Origin: Rhododendron vialii
Taxonomy: Eukaryota > Streptophyta > Magnoliopsida > Ericales > Ericaceae
NCBI RefSeq assembly: GCF_030253575.1
Contig: NC_080568.1
Span: forward strand, 34,281,501 to 34,345,500
Direction of reading: 5' to 3'
Length of the DNA stretch: 64,000 bases
Shown: positions 1-12,939 of the stretch, in pieces
How the letters are laid out: each line of letters begins with the position of its first letter
Position numbering within the stretch: the stretch's first letter is position 1
Translations under genes and position numbers: made by a program
Notes under the pieces: generated by a model
What the model saw: the letters and a program-made list of their open reading frames with translations, nothing else
Database searches by the model: none
What the model was told of the DNA's origin: nothing

Positions 1-39
1 CAAAAAACTGAAATCACAATTTATTTACTTGGAATGCAG

Positions 40-434
40 GTAAGAAAAACTGGGAAAAGAAATATCCATTCATAAAGAAAGCAAGCACATTCTCCCCCTC
101 ACCACCAGCATCATCTTCATCCTCATCAAAATCAAGCGGCAGAGATAAGGCGTATGATTACATTATAGTGGGGGGCGGCACGGCGGGTTGCCCCCTTGCG
201 ACCACGTTGTCGCAGAATTTCAGCGTGTTATTGCTTGAAAGAGGAGGTGTCCCTTTTGGCAACATAAACACATCCTACTTGCAGAATTTTCACATCTCTT
301 TGGCTGATACTTCACCCAAATCTGCTTCCCAGTTCTTCATTTCCACCGATGGGGTTATTAATTCTAGGGCTAGGGTTTTGGGTGGTGCTACTAGCATCAA
401 TGCTGGCTTCTACACTAGAGCTAGCTCAAGGTAC

Positions 435-475
<41 letters not shown>

Positions 476-3400
476 AGGTGTCTGGCCTAGGACTGTCAAT
501 GGACCGGATCCGATCCGAATCCGATAACGTCAATTTGATATTCCAAATCTGGTGATCCAAATACGGATCGGATTAAATTTGTTATCAATCCGATCCGAAA
601 TTTTATTTTTTTTAAAAAACTGTAAATTTTTTTATTTTGAAAAAAAAATGTTTAAGAAGTTATATTTTTATTTTATTTTATTTAAAAAGTTTTCAGATCA
701 GATCTGAATTTTTCAGATTCAGATTATCACTATCGGATTCGAGTTTTATCAGATTTGGGTTTGTCGGATTCGGATCAAATCAGGCCCATTGATAGGCCTA
801 TCTGGGCTAACATGCGGGCACACAGATTAGTCCCCTCCCATTCCAGTCCACGCCGAAACTAGGGGATTCACAAGAATTTGTTTTTCCTTATGGCTTGACT
901 CTAAAAATCAAAACTTGGTAAATGTGAGGAAAACAAACTGACCAATCAACGGGACTAACCTTGGTGCGCTATCTCTCTCTCTCAATTTCTACGCATCCAT
1001 GTACCATGGGGACGAAATATTTCTAGAGATGATTCCCACTACACTAGTTTAAATATCAATCATCCGTTGTACATTGACGAAACTAACAAATCTGGGGAAA
1101 AAAAAATTTGATAAAGAAAGATAAGATACGATAAGCCAACTGGCATTTTCATGTGTCAATAGCGAAATTAATATGTTCACGTCTCCGATCTTTCTTTGTC
1201 CTTGGGTTTAGTTTAGCAGAAATGCCAGGGACAAAGAAAATTTATCCCGATTATCAAAGTGATTTTCAACCACTGAAAATTTACCTCGATTAATGGGTCA
1301 CTTGGACGTGTGTGACCCAATTATCAAAGTGATTCTCAACTACTGATTGTTGTTTTCGGAGTACTTTTGGGATAAATTTTTTTTGTACCTAGCATTTCCC
1401 TTGATAGGTTGACCAGTAAGTAAAGTACAACTCAATTCCGTTACTATCTAGACATTAGTACTTTCCAACAAGATGATTAAAGATCTTCTTCTACCTTCAC
1501 ATCACATGCATACTACTATTGTCTTAGAAGTCATTTATTTTTGTAGCCTGTCGTTCAGATAGCAGTAAAACCAACTATTGGTTGGTCCACCCCCAACTAC
1601 CCAAAGACTAGCATTCAACTCTAAAATTTCCTAGGCCATGCAGACAGCTGCTTATAGCTAAAAGTTCTTTCCAACATCGTGTTTTTTTAATAACCAGATA
1701 TCTGGACTAATTTATTCACACCTCGATTAATTCCTGGGCTATGAAGTTCTCAACCAGGCAAATCTCCGGAGGCCTCAAGGTTTAATTAGAATGTTTAGAC
1801 TTCGTGCGATTCGAACTTGCGATCTCTTTGGGACAAGCCTTCTAGTTGTTTTCTCATACCCACTTGGCCAAACCTTAGGATTCTTTTCAACAATGTGTTG
1901 GTGACATTTCACATGCCCAAAAGTCTAGAACTACACCCACTATCACGTGCAACCACATTCATATGGGACCCCACATACACTCCACGTTCGCACTCCCCCA
2001 ATTACTAACCGCACTTTAAAAGGGAAGTGCGAAAATCAATTCCTAAATGAGATGGTACGAGTGTGAATAGTTAGATGAGTAGCCCGTTGGTACCACCTGT
2101 AATTGGCCCGAGGTGGTTAGACTAGTACCCCGAGGGACCCATTAATTCAACAGTTGTAAATTCTTGGTGGCATATTCAAGTTGTGAAATGAATGTATCGA
2201 GACATGTAATAATAGTACCAATTTAAGATGGTACTATTGAACTGAGATGGTAGCTAGTTTTCTATTTTTCAAAGCTAGCGACGGAAAATGGGTTTTAGAT
2301 TGGCCAAATTGGTGACGCCCACTGCTGTCGTCGTAACATAAATATGTAGCTGTATCTAAGTCAATTTCAAAATTTGATTGCGTATCGGCCTATTGGCAAC
2401 CCCGCTTGGTGGTATGTCTAGCACTACAAAAACAAAATGGCGGTCATATTGAGTTCAACAGTGACACTATTTTACATAGTGTCAGAGAACTTGTTGAAAA
2501 TCCATAATCAATGCAACTGGATGGACATTCCCTGTCTCAAGTAACCGAATCAAGTCTTATCGATAAACAAAAAAAAGTAACCCGGCAATGTTAGTAACAC
2601 GAAGATTTTTTGTTACTCGGCGATACTGATGAAAAATAAAATCTTATCTAGTCCAAGAAATCGTTTTTCAAGAAAATTTGGATAATGTTAATGATGAAAA
2701 CCTTTTTGGACTTGCATTAGGGATGTTAGAAAAGCAGGATGGGATCCTAAACTGGTGAACGAGTCATTCCCATGGATTGAGAACCAAATTGTTCATCCCC
2801 CCAACATGGCTCCATGGCAAAAGGCTGTTAGAGACAGTCTTCTGGATATTGGGGTCTCCCCTTATAACGGCTTCACTTATGATCACAAGTACGGTACCAA
2901 GGTTGGTGGAACCATTTTCGATCAGTCTGGCCGCCGGCACACCGCCGCAGAGTTGCTCGCCTCCGCCAACCCTGATAAACTCGAGGTTTTGATCCGGGCC
3001 ACAGTTCAAAAGATTGTCTTTGACACAACAGGTATGGGTGTTTTCCGTCTATGTGTTGTACAGAGTTACTATTTGCAATGGCTAAAATGGTGTGAAATTT
3101 CTGAAAGATTGTCATTTCAGTTCTCGTTAAAATTTTCAAGTCTATCGGCGTATTGATTGCAATACGCCGATAACCAATAAATTCTAACGAAAGAATATCT
3201 AATTATTTAAAATTGGGTGGGTCTCTCCTACTGGCACACCGATTTTGCATACTTGTTGTCAAAAAAAAATTTGAGTGATTTTAGTGACAAGTGGTGCTGG
3301 TCTAAGTTTGGTAATGTTTGCAATTGCAGGGAAGAAACCAAGGGCCGTAGGAGCGATCTTCAAAGACGAAAACGGGAACCAACACGAAGCACATATCGCC

Positions 3401-5138
3401 AGACGGCGGGGGAGTGAAATAATCGTCTCAAGCGGGGCGATCGGAAGCCCACAGCTGCTGCTATTGAGCGGCATTGGACCCAAATCTGATCTTAAAAAGC
3501 TGAACATATCGGTAGTGCTAGACAATGAGTTTGTCGGGAAAGGCATGGCGGACAACCCCCTCAACTGCGTTTTCATCCCCACGAATACGCCGGTGGTGCA
3601 GTCGTTGATTCAGACTGTGGGGATTACCAAGATGGGTGTGTACATTGAGGCTAGCAGTGGGTTTGGGCAGTCTCAGGATAGCATTCATTGTAACCATGGA
3701 ATCGTATCGGCAGAGGTTAGCTTCAATTTTTCAAGAAATTGCACTGAAAACTAACATTGGGTATAGACCATAAAGGTGTACGTACGTGTGGGTCTCATCT
3801 CATGTGAATCGTTTTCTATGCACTTTTTTATTACTGGTCTGTGTGAACAAATGACTCTTGACAGAGTTCAATGGAGGAAGCGGATTCATGTAGCTGACCC
3901 CGAGTGATTGGGACATAAGGCTCGGTTTGGTTTGGTTTGGTTTTTTGTGTGCACTTTATTTATTTTTTAAATGATAGATTTAGTTCAATTTACAGTGGTA
4001 TCTTACCAATCTTTATATTGCTTTGTAAGCAGATTGGGCAGCTCTCCACCATACCCCCAAAGCAAAGAACACAAGAAGCAATACAAGCCTACACCAAAAG
4101 CAAGAAAGATCTACCCCATGAAGCATTCAAGGGAGGTTTCATTCTAGAAAAAGTTGCCAGCCCCATTTCAAGAGGCCAACTCAACTTAATCAACACCGAC
4201 GTCGACAACAACCCGGCGGTCACCTTCAACTACTTTGCCCACCCGTACGACCTCAGCCGGTGCGTGGACGGGATTCGGATGGTGGAGAAGCTAGTGACTG
4301 CCAAACACTTCACGAACTTCACAGGCCGTAGTGACAAACAAACCGTGGAGAAGCTGCTCAATATGAGTGTCACGGCTAATGTCAACTTCATACCTAAACA
4401 CACAAATGATACAGAGTCAGTTGAGCAGTTCTGCAAAGACACTGTGGTTACTATTTGGCATTACCATGGGGGGTGCAATGTGGGGAAAGTTGTGAGCCCT
4501 GAGTACAAGGTTCTAGGTGTCCACCGGCTCCGAGTCATCGATGGATCGACGTTTAGCGAATCGCCCGGGACTAATCCTCAAGCCACTGTGATGATGCTGG
4601 GCAGGTAAATTAAAAATGGTCAAAACCTCCATGTTTTTACCCTTATTTGGACATACAAAAGAATAGCGTATTCTCGTGAATAATTTTTTGTACTTTTTAC
4701 ACCACTGAAAAATTCGAGTTGAGATCTTTTGAATGGTGTAAAAAGGTTCAAAAATTCTATTTACAAATATGCATCATTATATTATCTGAACGTTGATCGC
4801 ACTATCCAAACAAGGACCAACAATTCAAGACGGAGGGAGTAATAGACATGTTGTTAAGGCTAGAAGTCCCCGTCCCTTGAAATGTTGTCGCCTCCTCCCA
4901 ATGCACTGGCGGCCTCATGATTTGGTTTTCTAACCCCAATCTATATAAGAACCTGGAGACTCGATCGTGTGGCTGCGAGCGCCTTAACTTGTGGTCCAAA
5001 TTCAAATTCAGTTCAATAGGAACCACACCCACAATGAAATCTTATGCAGTAATATGGTTTGCTTTGATTGTGGGGTTATGCAGGTACATGGGGGTGAAGA
5101 TTTTGAGAGACAGATTAGGAAGATCTGCTGGTATATAA
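40..5138 (+). CDS. HTH: HOTHEAD-like GMC oxidoreductase (5' partial)
   Basis: Exons 40-430, 2721-3031, 3330-3715, 4033-4604 and 5084-5138 join in frame to give 570 residues up to a TAA stop. The first exon, with the signal peptide, must lie left of the window because the first visible exon follows an acceptor AG at 38-39 and opens inside a codon. Seen: the FAD-binding start YDYIIVGGGTAGCPL, the GMC signature RVLGGATSINAGFYTRAS, the second signature GAIGSPQLLLLSGIGP, and the C-terminal active-site region WHYHGG followed by SPGTNPQATVMMLGRYMG. The family uses FAD to oxidise alcohols. Arabidopsis HOTHEAD acts in the epidermis, is needed for normal cuticle and to stop organ fusion, and is thought to oxidise omega-hydroxy fatty acids. 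Intron 1 (2.3 kb) holds two MITEs, intron 3 a LINE scrap. A mandelonitrile-lyase-like relative is the main alternative; the position next to LBD7- and BGAL17-like genes favours HTH. Confidence 0.9.
438..470. repeat. (CT)n microsatellite in intron 1
   Basis: An uninterrupted CT run starts only a few bases after the donor site of the first visible exon of the HOTHEAD-like gene. It adds a long pyrimidine tract at the 5' end of the intron. Confidence 0.95.
488..800. mobile_element. hAT-type MITE
   Basis: About 310 bp with imperfect terminal inverted repeats: TAGGACTGTCAATGG on the left and, read in reverse, TAGGCCTATCAATGG on the right. The subterminal sequence is rich in GGATCCGATCCG-type repeats, as in many plant non-autonomous hAT elements. 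The flanks carry a near-match of 8 bases (tctggcct and tctgggct) that looks like an aged target duplication. It sits in intron 1 of the HOTHEAD-like gene and encodes nothing. Confidence 0.7.
1219..1398. mobile_element. MITE with about 30-bp terminal inverted repeats
   Basis: The left end starts GAAATGCCAGGGACAAAG. The right end, read in reverse, starts GAAATGCTAGGTACAAAA, and both continue into AAATTTATCCC. About 180 bp, no coding capacity, intron 1 of the HOTHEAD-like gene. Two near-copies of an ATTATCAAAGTGATT motif lie inside. I could not make out a target duplication, so the superfamily is open. Confidence 0.65.
3841..3946 (+). mobile_element. 5'-truncated RTE-type LINE 3' end
   Basis: The last codons of an RTE-like reverse transcriptase can be read (RVQWRKRIHVADPE-like), followed by a short 3' tail ending in GGTTTGGTTTGGTTT. 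The same tail occurs at 29087-29280, and a shorter one near 14840. Plant RTE LINEs typically end in such a simple repeat rather than poly(A). It lies in intron 3 of the HOTHEAD-like gene. Confidence 0.7.
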
Positions 5139-5877
5139 AGGCAAGGGCAACCGTAGGAGCACAAGAAAAGCAGGGGGCTCGGTTTTGTAATGGTGGCAAT
5201 GGATTCATTTCATTTGTCTGAAATTCTTAGTCCAGGAGTTCCTTTATTGCACCCAACTCGGAATGCTCATTAGTCATTACTGGTATGCTATTATGCAATA
5301 ATCACTAACGATATAGTGATGGGAAATACTACATTTTTCATGTATGCAAACCGGTTTTAATAAATCGGAAAAAAAAAAAAATGTGATCGATAACAGAGCA
5401 TTGCTGTTTACCTCTGTTTGATTTGAAAACACGAAGTTCACGATTGGTGTCTCTGTGCGTTCTTTTCTAAACTTGGAATGGATCGGCTAATTCGAGAGCT
5501 CAAAAACAGAGAATTGACACTCTTGACATCTCAAAAACAGAGAGAATTTTCCTCATACATTGCAGCCAATTGGGCCAAATAGATATAGAACGTTTGTGCC
5601 TAGCTCTTACAAATGCATTCCTTTCCTTTCCTACTAGTTTGCAATAGACACAAAATTGTTGTGTACCCAGAGAAATTACATCGAAAAGTACCAAAAATTC
5701 AAAATGTGTAGGATGGCTGCAACCTGCTTGTACAAAAAGGTTATTTACATTCTCTATAATTATGTTTTGGATTATGAATTTGCCGAAGGATCGGTGGTGA
5801 AATAGGATCCAATAACCCTAATCTTAAACAGCATAACTGTTACAAGAGGGATAAAAAAGCGCTCTTGATTTAGCTCA
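5139..5877. other. Tail-to-tail 3' region between HTH-like and LBD-like genes
   Basis: The two genes converge here. The first 200-300 bases are probably the 3' UTR of the HOTHEAD-like gene. No further gene or element was recognised. Confidence 0.5.
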
Positions 5878-6928
5878 TCAGCTTCTCTCATCCAATCTGG
5901 CCTTGTCGTCGTCATTCAAAATGAAAGAGACAATCTCATCTTTCACTATCTCCTTCTCGTCTTTCGAGACATCCTCGTCGCTGATATCAAAGTAGAGTTC
6001 CAATTAGCGATGAGATTAAGGTTAACAGAATGGATACATATGTTTTAAGTCTTCATTTGGGATGTCCAAAAAGCCTGACTTAAATCCCCAAAAAAAAAAA
6101 AAAGAAAAAAAATTGTCTTTTATTTTTCAAAAAATTCATCTTTTGAGAAATAAAAGATAAATTTTGGAATACATTTTGCAAAAGGATTAATCTTAATGTA
6201 ACATGTTAATTTAGGTCTGATAACAATATCAATGAAACGAACCTGTTTTCAATTTCATAATCGAACTTGAGATCGAGTCTTTCATGATCACCAATATCGA
6301 AAACGGTTGGCTTGATATCATCACATTCTTTAACCAAATTAGTTTGCTTGTCATGCACGGAAGACGATGCGGTATCCTGCATGGCCCATGCAACAATGTC
6401 TTGCAATTGCCCGATGTGATTCTCATCGTGCAACAAGTATTCATCCTCATGCGGTTCCTCAATACGATCGTTACTCATCGGATTATATGCCTCGCACTTA
6501 ACAGTCGATGAATCCTCGATGCCATGAGGCAACGTCGTGATTTCATATTGCTGAGCGACAGCAGCAGCAATTTGAGCGCGACATATGGCCAGTTGTTGAA
6601 GGACCAGGACTAGCTCGGCCCTGTTGTATTCAATCTGGCGTTGGAGTTCGCGAATGATCCTGTAACATCCGCCTACAGGATCATTGGCGCGAACGTCCGA
6701 TTGGAAGACAATGGTGCGCATGGCTTGGTCTTTCTGGGGAGGGTCAAGGCTACGGATGATCTTGGTGATGTTGCTGACGCCGAACAATTTATGGGCGTTG
6801 AGGAACTGGCGTTGGCGATCGTTGGGGAAGTAAGGGGCGAGAATGCAGTCCGGGGCGCACTTCCTCCGTTGGTATTTACATGCGGCGCAGGCCGAGGTGG
6901 CGTTGGCCTTGGTGGTGGGATTGGTCAT
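5878..6928 (-). CDS. LOB-domain transcription factor, LBD7-like (class I)
   Basis: Two exons, 6243-6928 and 5878-5980 on the minus strand, join in frame to 262 residues. The start is the ATG at 6928, 11 codons before the LOB domain. Seen: the zinc-binding C block CAACKYQRRKCAPDC with CX2CX6CX3C spacing, the GAS block starting FLNAHKLFGVSNITK, and the dimerisation helix starting RIIRELQRQIEYNRAEL. The rest is acidic, and the short second exon ends in charged residues, DDDKARLDERS. LBD proteins bind DNA in the nucleus and control organ boundaries, pollen and root development. If the second exon were ignored, the frame would run 12 codons into the intron. Its place next to HOTHEAD and BGAL17 matches Arabidopsis LBD7 from memory; LBD22/LBD27-type relatives are the alternative. 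Confidence 0.9.
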
Positions 6929-8113
6929 TGATTGGGGTTTGGATTTGTGTTTTTATGGGGATTTTGGGTGGGTGTGAGATATCTCGGCCGCCTTTCCGGC
7001 GGAGGAAAACTGGGAAGGGTTTCTGATGTTTCGCCCTTCTTTTCTCAATGCGAAGAAAACTCAGAGTTTGAAAAATGGGAGATGGGGAGAAATGGAAGGG
7101 CATGCATGTTAGAGAGAGAGAGAGAGAGATTAACTAATTATAGTAGTAACAAATTGAGTCAATCTGTTTGAGATGCCAGGCAATTGTCGTGTAAAATGAG
7201 TGCGTTTGGACATTGCATTAAAATAGAAATGTGAAATTGTGGTGAGCTTTGAAGTCATGATATGACAAAAATAGAAATACAAAATGGATGATATCAGCTT
7301 TGTTTATTTAGACTGAACCGTCGTCGTGTTGGGCCATTTGTGGTTTCCTTTTGAAGCTACTACGACGATATGATCGATTGAATTTTTAATGCTCGTCGAC
7401 AAAACAACATCAATCATGTCAAAATCATGTTAATAGGATTTCTACAAATATCATTTTAAAATAAATTCCCTCAAATGAATGAATAGGCAAACAGGTGGGT
7501 AAGCTTCGAAAGGAACCACCTACACCTCCAAAACTTTAACAAAAATGCTACATGCACAACCGTTGCACAATCAATCGCTACCCGTCCATTGTTGTAATGG
7601 ACGGTCCAGATTCGCTCAGGGAATAAATAAATTATTCGCGCAAATAGTTTACTTAAAATCTAGACCGTCCAAACACATCTGGACGGCCAGAATTTGTTAC
7701 ACAACATTTTTGAAACTCTAACAAGCTACACAGTTCACTCACCATTAAGCTCATCATTACCCAGAACTAAACTCACACAAAACAGAAAAAAACAAAACTA
7801 TTCCTGATCAAATTAGAAGAAATTAAATCTACTCAATTCCTCGTGTTCTTTATTTAACGCAGAAACTCCAAATTAAATTGCTTTACTTTCCACCGAACCG
7901 GCCGAATCAGGCAGAAATTCCCACTCAATTTCCACTGCACCAAGGACGCAAAGTTTGTTAATCATTGAAAATTCCATTTTAACGCACTAGAAATTCCTGC
8001 TATTTAGTTAATGTTCCCTTTTCTTTTCAATTGACGATGAAGATTAAATTCTAATCCAGAATTTCCAAATTACAATAACCTCATAGCAAACAGCTTTGTC
8101 TGCCGGACACGGG
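6929..8113. other. LBD upstream region and AT-rich spacer
   Basis: The first 200 bases are the upstream region and probable leader of the LBD gene, with a short (AG)n run at 7110-7129. Around 7550-7710 two TGCTACATGCACAAC-like ends in opposite orientation and two GACGG(T/C)C motifs suggest a decayed MITE. No gene seen. Confidence 0.4.
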
Positions 8114-8379
8114 TAGTGCTTCAAACGAACCAAGTTACTCACGAGCAGCTCTAGGCTCAGCTCGTTGAGGCAAGAACTCAACTCATTTGGTAAAAGAGCC
8201 AACCTCAAGCTCAAGTTTTAGGCTCGTTTACTAAACTGGCCAAGCTCTACACTCAAAAGCTCGACTTGGCTCATTATATAGGCTCGGCTTGTTAGGTAGA
8301 GTTTTAGGCTCATTTAGTAAACAAATTATGCTCAAACAATACAAAGCTCAGCTCAGCTCGTCTCATTTGCACCCCTATA
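8114..8379. mobile_element. hAT-type MITE rich in GAGCTC motifs
   Basis: 266 bp. The left end is TAGTGCTTCAAACGAAC; the right end in reverse reads TATAGGGGTGCAAATGAG. The interior is full of GCTCGAGCTC-like subterminal motifs, a hallmark of a common plant hAT family. An imperfect 8-bp target duplication, gacacggg and gacacagg, flanks it. It lies between the LBD and MED9 genes. Confidence 0.75.
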
Positions 8380-8389
8380 GACACAGGTA

Positions 8390-9948
8390 GTTCATCAGAA
8401 ATGATATGCAGCCTTTTAACGCCAAAATAAGGAGGCATTACAAAAGAAAAACAAAAACAAAAAAATATAGTTTCAGATGACTACAGAAAGATGGCAATGC
8501 TTTGTCAAAAACTCCAGAAACGACTCTATCCAACGGTCATACTACAATATGGATGTTATCCATGAAACAGACATCTAATCCATCAAATTGGTCGTATTTG
8601 ATGAAACTGTCTTCCTCCAGATCGGCAAAGTCCAGGAGCCACTTAGAATGTCATAAAATTGCCATCTGCCTGGAATGATTCAAAACAGAGAGATCAAGAC
8701 AGATAAACACATGCCAGGAAAAAAAAAAAGAGCTGCTTATAGTCTTAGTCCATCATTCGAATGATGTTGTCAATCGGATTTGGACAGCTAATAGTAAAGA
8801 AGAGCTTTAATATTCCTGTCGATGGAAATGATAGGGGAAGACAGACCTAAATAGCTATGCAAGGCCATAGTAAGAGAATATATGGATTTGTTGTATTATA
8901 CATATAGCCATCGAAAGAGCAGAATGGCGAAAAACAAATCATATAGCAAAATGGATATAAGACTTGTTTGGTTTGGGTTGCAGACTGCTAATGATATCAG
9001 CAAGAACTGCATCTGACACAAATCGAGCTATATTTTTTCGTTGTGGAGTGAACTGATAGTCAATTTTCACTCTAGGTTTAAGAAATGACACAATTTTCTA
9101 ACCCTCCTGTGGTGATCTGTTTATAACAAGACAAATATAACATCAAAAGCCCTAGCCTGCTATACTTCTGGAAAATTGAAAAGTTTGTTTAGTTGGCCCT
9201 AGAAATACAGGAAATCTAGAAATTTAAGAGAATAAAATCGATTGTCATTAGAGAAATGAACAACAAAGTAGTTCCTTTCAAGCCAATGCAACTCTACACA
9301 GAGAACCATAAGTAACACACTGATCCGAACCTCAAATCATACAAATGTGATTGCAAAGATGCAGATAACAGAATATATAGATACACATGAGAACCAAATT
9401 CTAGTTTGAAACTTATCACATGTGTAAGAGTCGTTTAGGACTTCGGAGTTGCAATCAAAAACATTTTGAAGGATGAACCTCAAGGAAAAACATTTGAAAG
9501 CATTTGTTTCAGCATTGCTAAGCAGCTGCAATTTTCTATGCTATTCTCATGCATTGCAGGGTTTTTGCCTGAGGTATGAATGTTATCGACTTCATAATAA
9601 ATTGGCCAACATCCACCTCACGGACAATGTGGAAGAGCCAAACGGCAAACACTAAACTGAAAAACACAGTAAGGAAAAAAACGTTGCACCAAACCAAGGA
9701 GCTGAGATTTTGAGAAATTTCAACAAATGAAATGCAACCATGCAAGAATTAGCCAAGATCAGCACATGTATTCCTATTTCTTTCACTGTCATTCACAAAG
9801 GTTTTCCCAAGATATGACTAAAGGTTCATTGACGCGCACAACAAGGATTGACTGTTTTACACATTTTGCTTGGGCTTTGTATTTTAGTATTGGGAAAAAC
9901 AATATTGAAAGAGAAATTCTCACCATATTTGGCGAATATGACAAGCAA
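8390..9948 (-). other. Region downstream of MED9, probably partly 3' UTR
   Basis: No open reading frame of interest on either strand. It may contain the MED9 3' UTR, perhaps spliced, because it keeps the minus-strand direction up to the next element at 8379. This is inference from position only. Confidence 0.3.
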
Positions 9949-11875
9949 CTAGGGTTCGGACTTGATAAGCTCTTCAACGGAGTTTCTATACTTGGAAATC
10001 AGATCCCTGGAATTGGATAGTCACAATGAACATTTTTTTTTCCAACAATGAGAACATCTAAGCGAATAACAAACCACAAGTAACATGCGACATACTTCCG
10101 TTGATTAAGCAATTGTTCGCTCTCTTCAAGCTTCCTCTTTTGCCCCTCTACAGTCTGTAAACAGCATTCAGAAAGCATGCAAATCAGAAGTGTTCATCCC
10201 ATGGGGCATCTCAATGCAGTAGCATTATACACAACTGAATTGCAAAGAACACCCGTGCTATTTAACTACTCTTCCATCTTAGCCCATTAATGTGTACCAG
10301 TGCAAACAACGTGTCCTGTACATAACAGATTTTTTTCCTAATGATCTAGCCCATTAATTTTTGCCTTTAATCGTCCCAACCAACATAGTTTCCAGTTTCT
10401 AATTTGCAAAGAATAAACTATTAGTCTCTTATTTGTCTCAAAGGCATTAGGCATCCCATTCCCCTGAAGCCAGTTTATTCCATGGGCTAAGAAACATTGA
10501 TTTCGAAGCTTAAACCTTAATTGTAGCAAGTACCCGATCATCACGCCAAGGAACCAAACCCAAAGTCTCGAAAAACGGTATAAATTCTAAATACTCAATT
10601 TGAGTTACAAAGATTCTCCATAGAAAGGTATGTTAACCAAGATTGCGAGGATGAACAGATAAATACCATTGCTTTTGCATTGATTGATCCTGATATTGAG
10701 TTCAGAAGCTGCTGGCATTTCTCAAATTGGCTGGTCAATTCAGTAACCTTCAAAAATAGACAACAAAGAAGAAGAAATTAAAGACTGCACTAGTTTTGGA
10801 TATAACCTTATGGAGCTAGAGATTAATGGGATAGTACAAACCAATGAATCAGAGTGTTGATCCCTAGTTCCATTCTCGATAGCGTCTGCTAAATTCTCCA
10901 CTAACTGCAACAAATTAGGCATTCAAAACAAAATACACAGCGGAAAACATGAGGCTATGCTTGTGTTATCTACAAAGCTGGTTTTCTTTTAGCCATTGCC
11001 TTGCCTGAACATTTTCTATTTGAATTTTGAGTCAAACCAAAAAAGTAACAAATTTTAACCCAAACCTGAGAAAAAATATTCTACAAGCAAAAAACCAGGA
11101 AAGATCATTCTTCTCATCAAGACGAAGGGGGAAAAAAGCAAACAAATTTTGACCGGGAGCTGAAAATTGTTTACTAAAAAAAAAAATTCCCTCAAAAAAA
11201 AAAAAAATTTTAGACATTCCAAACACACCTTCCACTACCCAAATCAAAGTTGGGGTAATTGGGGTTTAAACTGTTGCCCACCTTCGATTTCTAGACATCC
11301 CAAACACACCTGCAATTACCCAGAACTTGATACTTTTTCGTTTGTCTAGACGAAAAAATCTCAAAAAATAATTCTTTTCGTCTAGAGGAACCCAAAAACT
11401 AGCAACTTTTGACCCATAATTTCTTACAAAAAATAACCCAAAATTAGCAACAACAACAACAAAAACTTGAACTTTCAGGCATCCAAAACACACCCTGAGT
11501 TTTCCCCAAATCATCAAAAGTTAAGGTAATTAGGGTTTATAGAAGTAATACATGAAGTAGATGGAAGTGAGAAGCGAGTGATGGGTGGTGATGGCTCTGT
11601 TGCTGTGGCTGTGGCTGTTGTTGTGGATATCTCTGTTGCTGTTGTTGCAATTGTTGTTGTTGTGGTGGTTGAAATTGTTGCTGGGAAAACTGCTGCTGTT
11701 GTTGCTGATTATGGAATTGTTGTTGCTGTTGATGATGGAACTGTTGCTGGGGTTGAAATTGTTGTTGTTGGGGTTGGAGGAATAAATGGTCCTGATTGGA
11801 GGGTGTAGTTGGGTTACTGTGGACTTGAATGTTTGGGATCATTGACCAGCTTCCTCCTCCGAATGAATGATCCAT
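9949..11875 (-). CDS. MED9: Mediator of RNA polymerase II transcription subunit 9
   Basis: Five exons on the minus strand, 11552-11875, 10842-10904, 10667-10747, 10096-10154 and 9949-10006, join in frame to 194 residues. The N-terminus MDHSFGGGSWSMIPNIQ is followed by a long glutamine-rich stretch (residues about 35-95). The conserved C-terminal helices follow: SLASHFHLLH|LVENLADAIENG, VTELTSQFEKCQQLL and DLISKYRNSVEELIKSEP. The end matches plant MED9 as I remember it. MED9 is in the middle module of Mediator and links transcription factors to RNA polymerase II in the nucleus. The poly-Q part is coded by CAG/CAA runs and is likely to vary in length between individuals. A CT tract in the leader ends three bases before the ATG. 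Confidence 0.93.
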
Positions 11876-11877
11876 TT

Positions 11878-11902
11878 TGAGAGAGAGAGAGAGAGAGAGA
11901 GA
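11878..11902. repeat. (GA)n microsatellite, CT tract of the MED9 leader
   Basis: About 12 GA units on +, so the MED9 transcript would carry a CU run directly before its start codon. Pyrimidine-rich leaders are common in plant core genes. Confidence 0.9.
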
Positions 11903-12321
11903 AGGCTATGGAAGTTCGAGAAACAGGAGGCGCTCATAAGAACGAGGGTAAAATAATTCCGTTTACCCCCTTGTGGTATATTCCGTATGCAGTTTACCCA
12001 CAATGTTCGAAAACAAGCACATAACTCCCCGTTTAGTTATGCACTATCTTTTACGGAGTAATTAGCAGGGCGATACGATAAGACGAGTGGTTGATGTTGT
12101 GATTGAACGATGTGCACCAAACTCTTAACTCGTCCTTTAACAAATAGTAAATAAAATAAGCAAAGGAGTTACAGAGTAGCTTTTGCTAGTATATTGGAAA
12201 TTTTTTGTCTTGTTTACTTGGACGAAATGTTTGATAGAATAGAATTAGAAATAAATTTTTACACTTTGTTATTTCACAAATTAAAATTATGTAATTTTTT
12301 TCAAATAGTGATTCAACTAAA

Positions 12322-12643
12322 GGCGCTGCTATTCGCAGCCCTCTATTTACTCCCATAGCCCGTTAAAAATTTTCAATTATACTTGACAGTTAGTTACCGA
12401 AATTGAGATATATTTTCAGCATCCAATTACCGAAATATAATATTTTTTTCAACAGATGTTTACCGAAAATGCATGTTCGGCAGTTGTTTACCGAAAGTTG
12501 AACATATTTTCGACATGTAGTTACCAAAATATAATCTTGTTTTCAACAACAATTTACCGAAATGTTATTTATGATTTTTAACAACCATTTACCGAAATGT
12601 AGTGGGCTACGGGAGAAAATAAAAGATTGCGAATAGCGGCACC
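12322..12643. mobile_element. MITE with internal TTTACCGAAA repeats
   Basis: Terminal inverted repeats: GGCGCTGCTATTCGCA on the left against GGTGCCGCTATTCGCA in reverse on the right, extending through CTCCCATAGCCC. Inside are about seven copies of a motif close to TTTACCGAAAT spaced about 22 to 38 bases apart. No coding capacity and no clear target duplication. It lies between the head-to-head MED9 gene and the 66-residue gene. Confidence 0.7.
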
Positions 12644-12939
12644 CATTTGAACACGTAAATACTTTCTTTTTTTACGCTTATTATCGCAGCTTAAAAAAGT
12701 TATGTGCTTGTTAACTAAAACACTTTTTTATAGTTGATCTATTCAACGAATTTTGTAAAGTAAAAAAAATTTATTATCAAAATAAGACCGAAGCGGAGCC
12801 CGCTCAACCCGGACAGCACCTCCCCAGTCCATCGCTAATCTGCCAGAAGGCCGTTTTGAAGCTCAAAACCTTACCCGGTTATGAGCAGGTCCTGGTCAAA
12901 TCTCACCAAAGACGTGTCTGTCGACGGCGCATCTGCAAC

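Noticed and set aside
4826-4845. Lone Stowaway end GACGGAGGGAGTA in the last HOTHEAD intron
   Set aside because: No matching left end was found upstream, so element limits cannot be given; mentioned under the Stowaway entry only.
11578-11808. Plus-strand Val/Leu-rich open frames
   Set aside because: Antisense of the MED9 CAG/CAA repeats.
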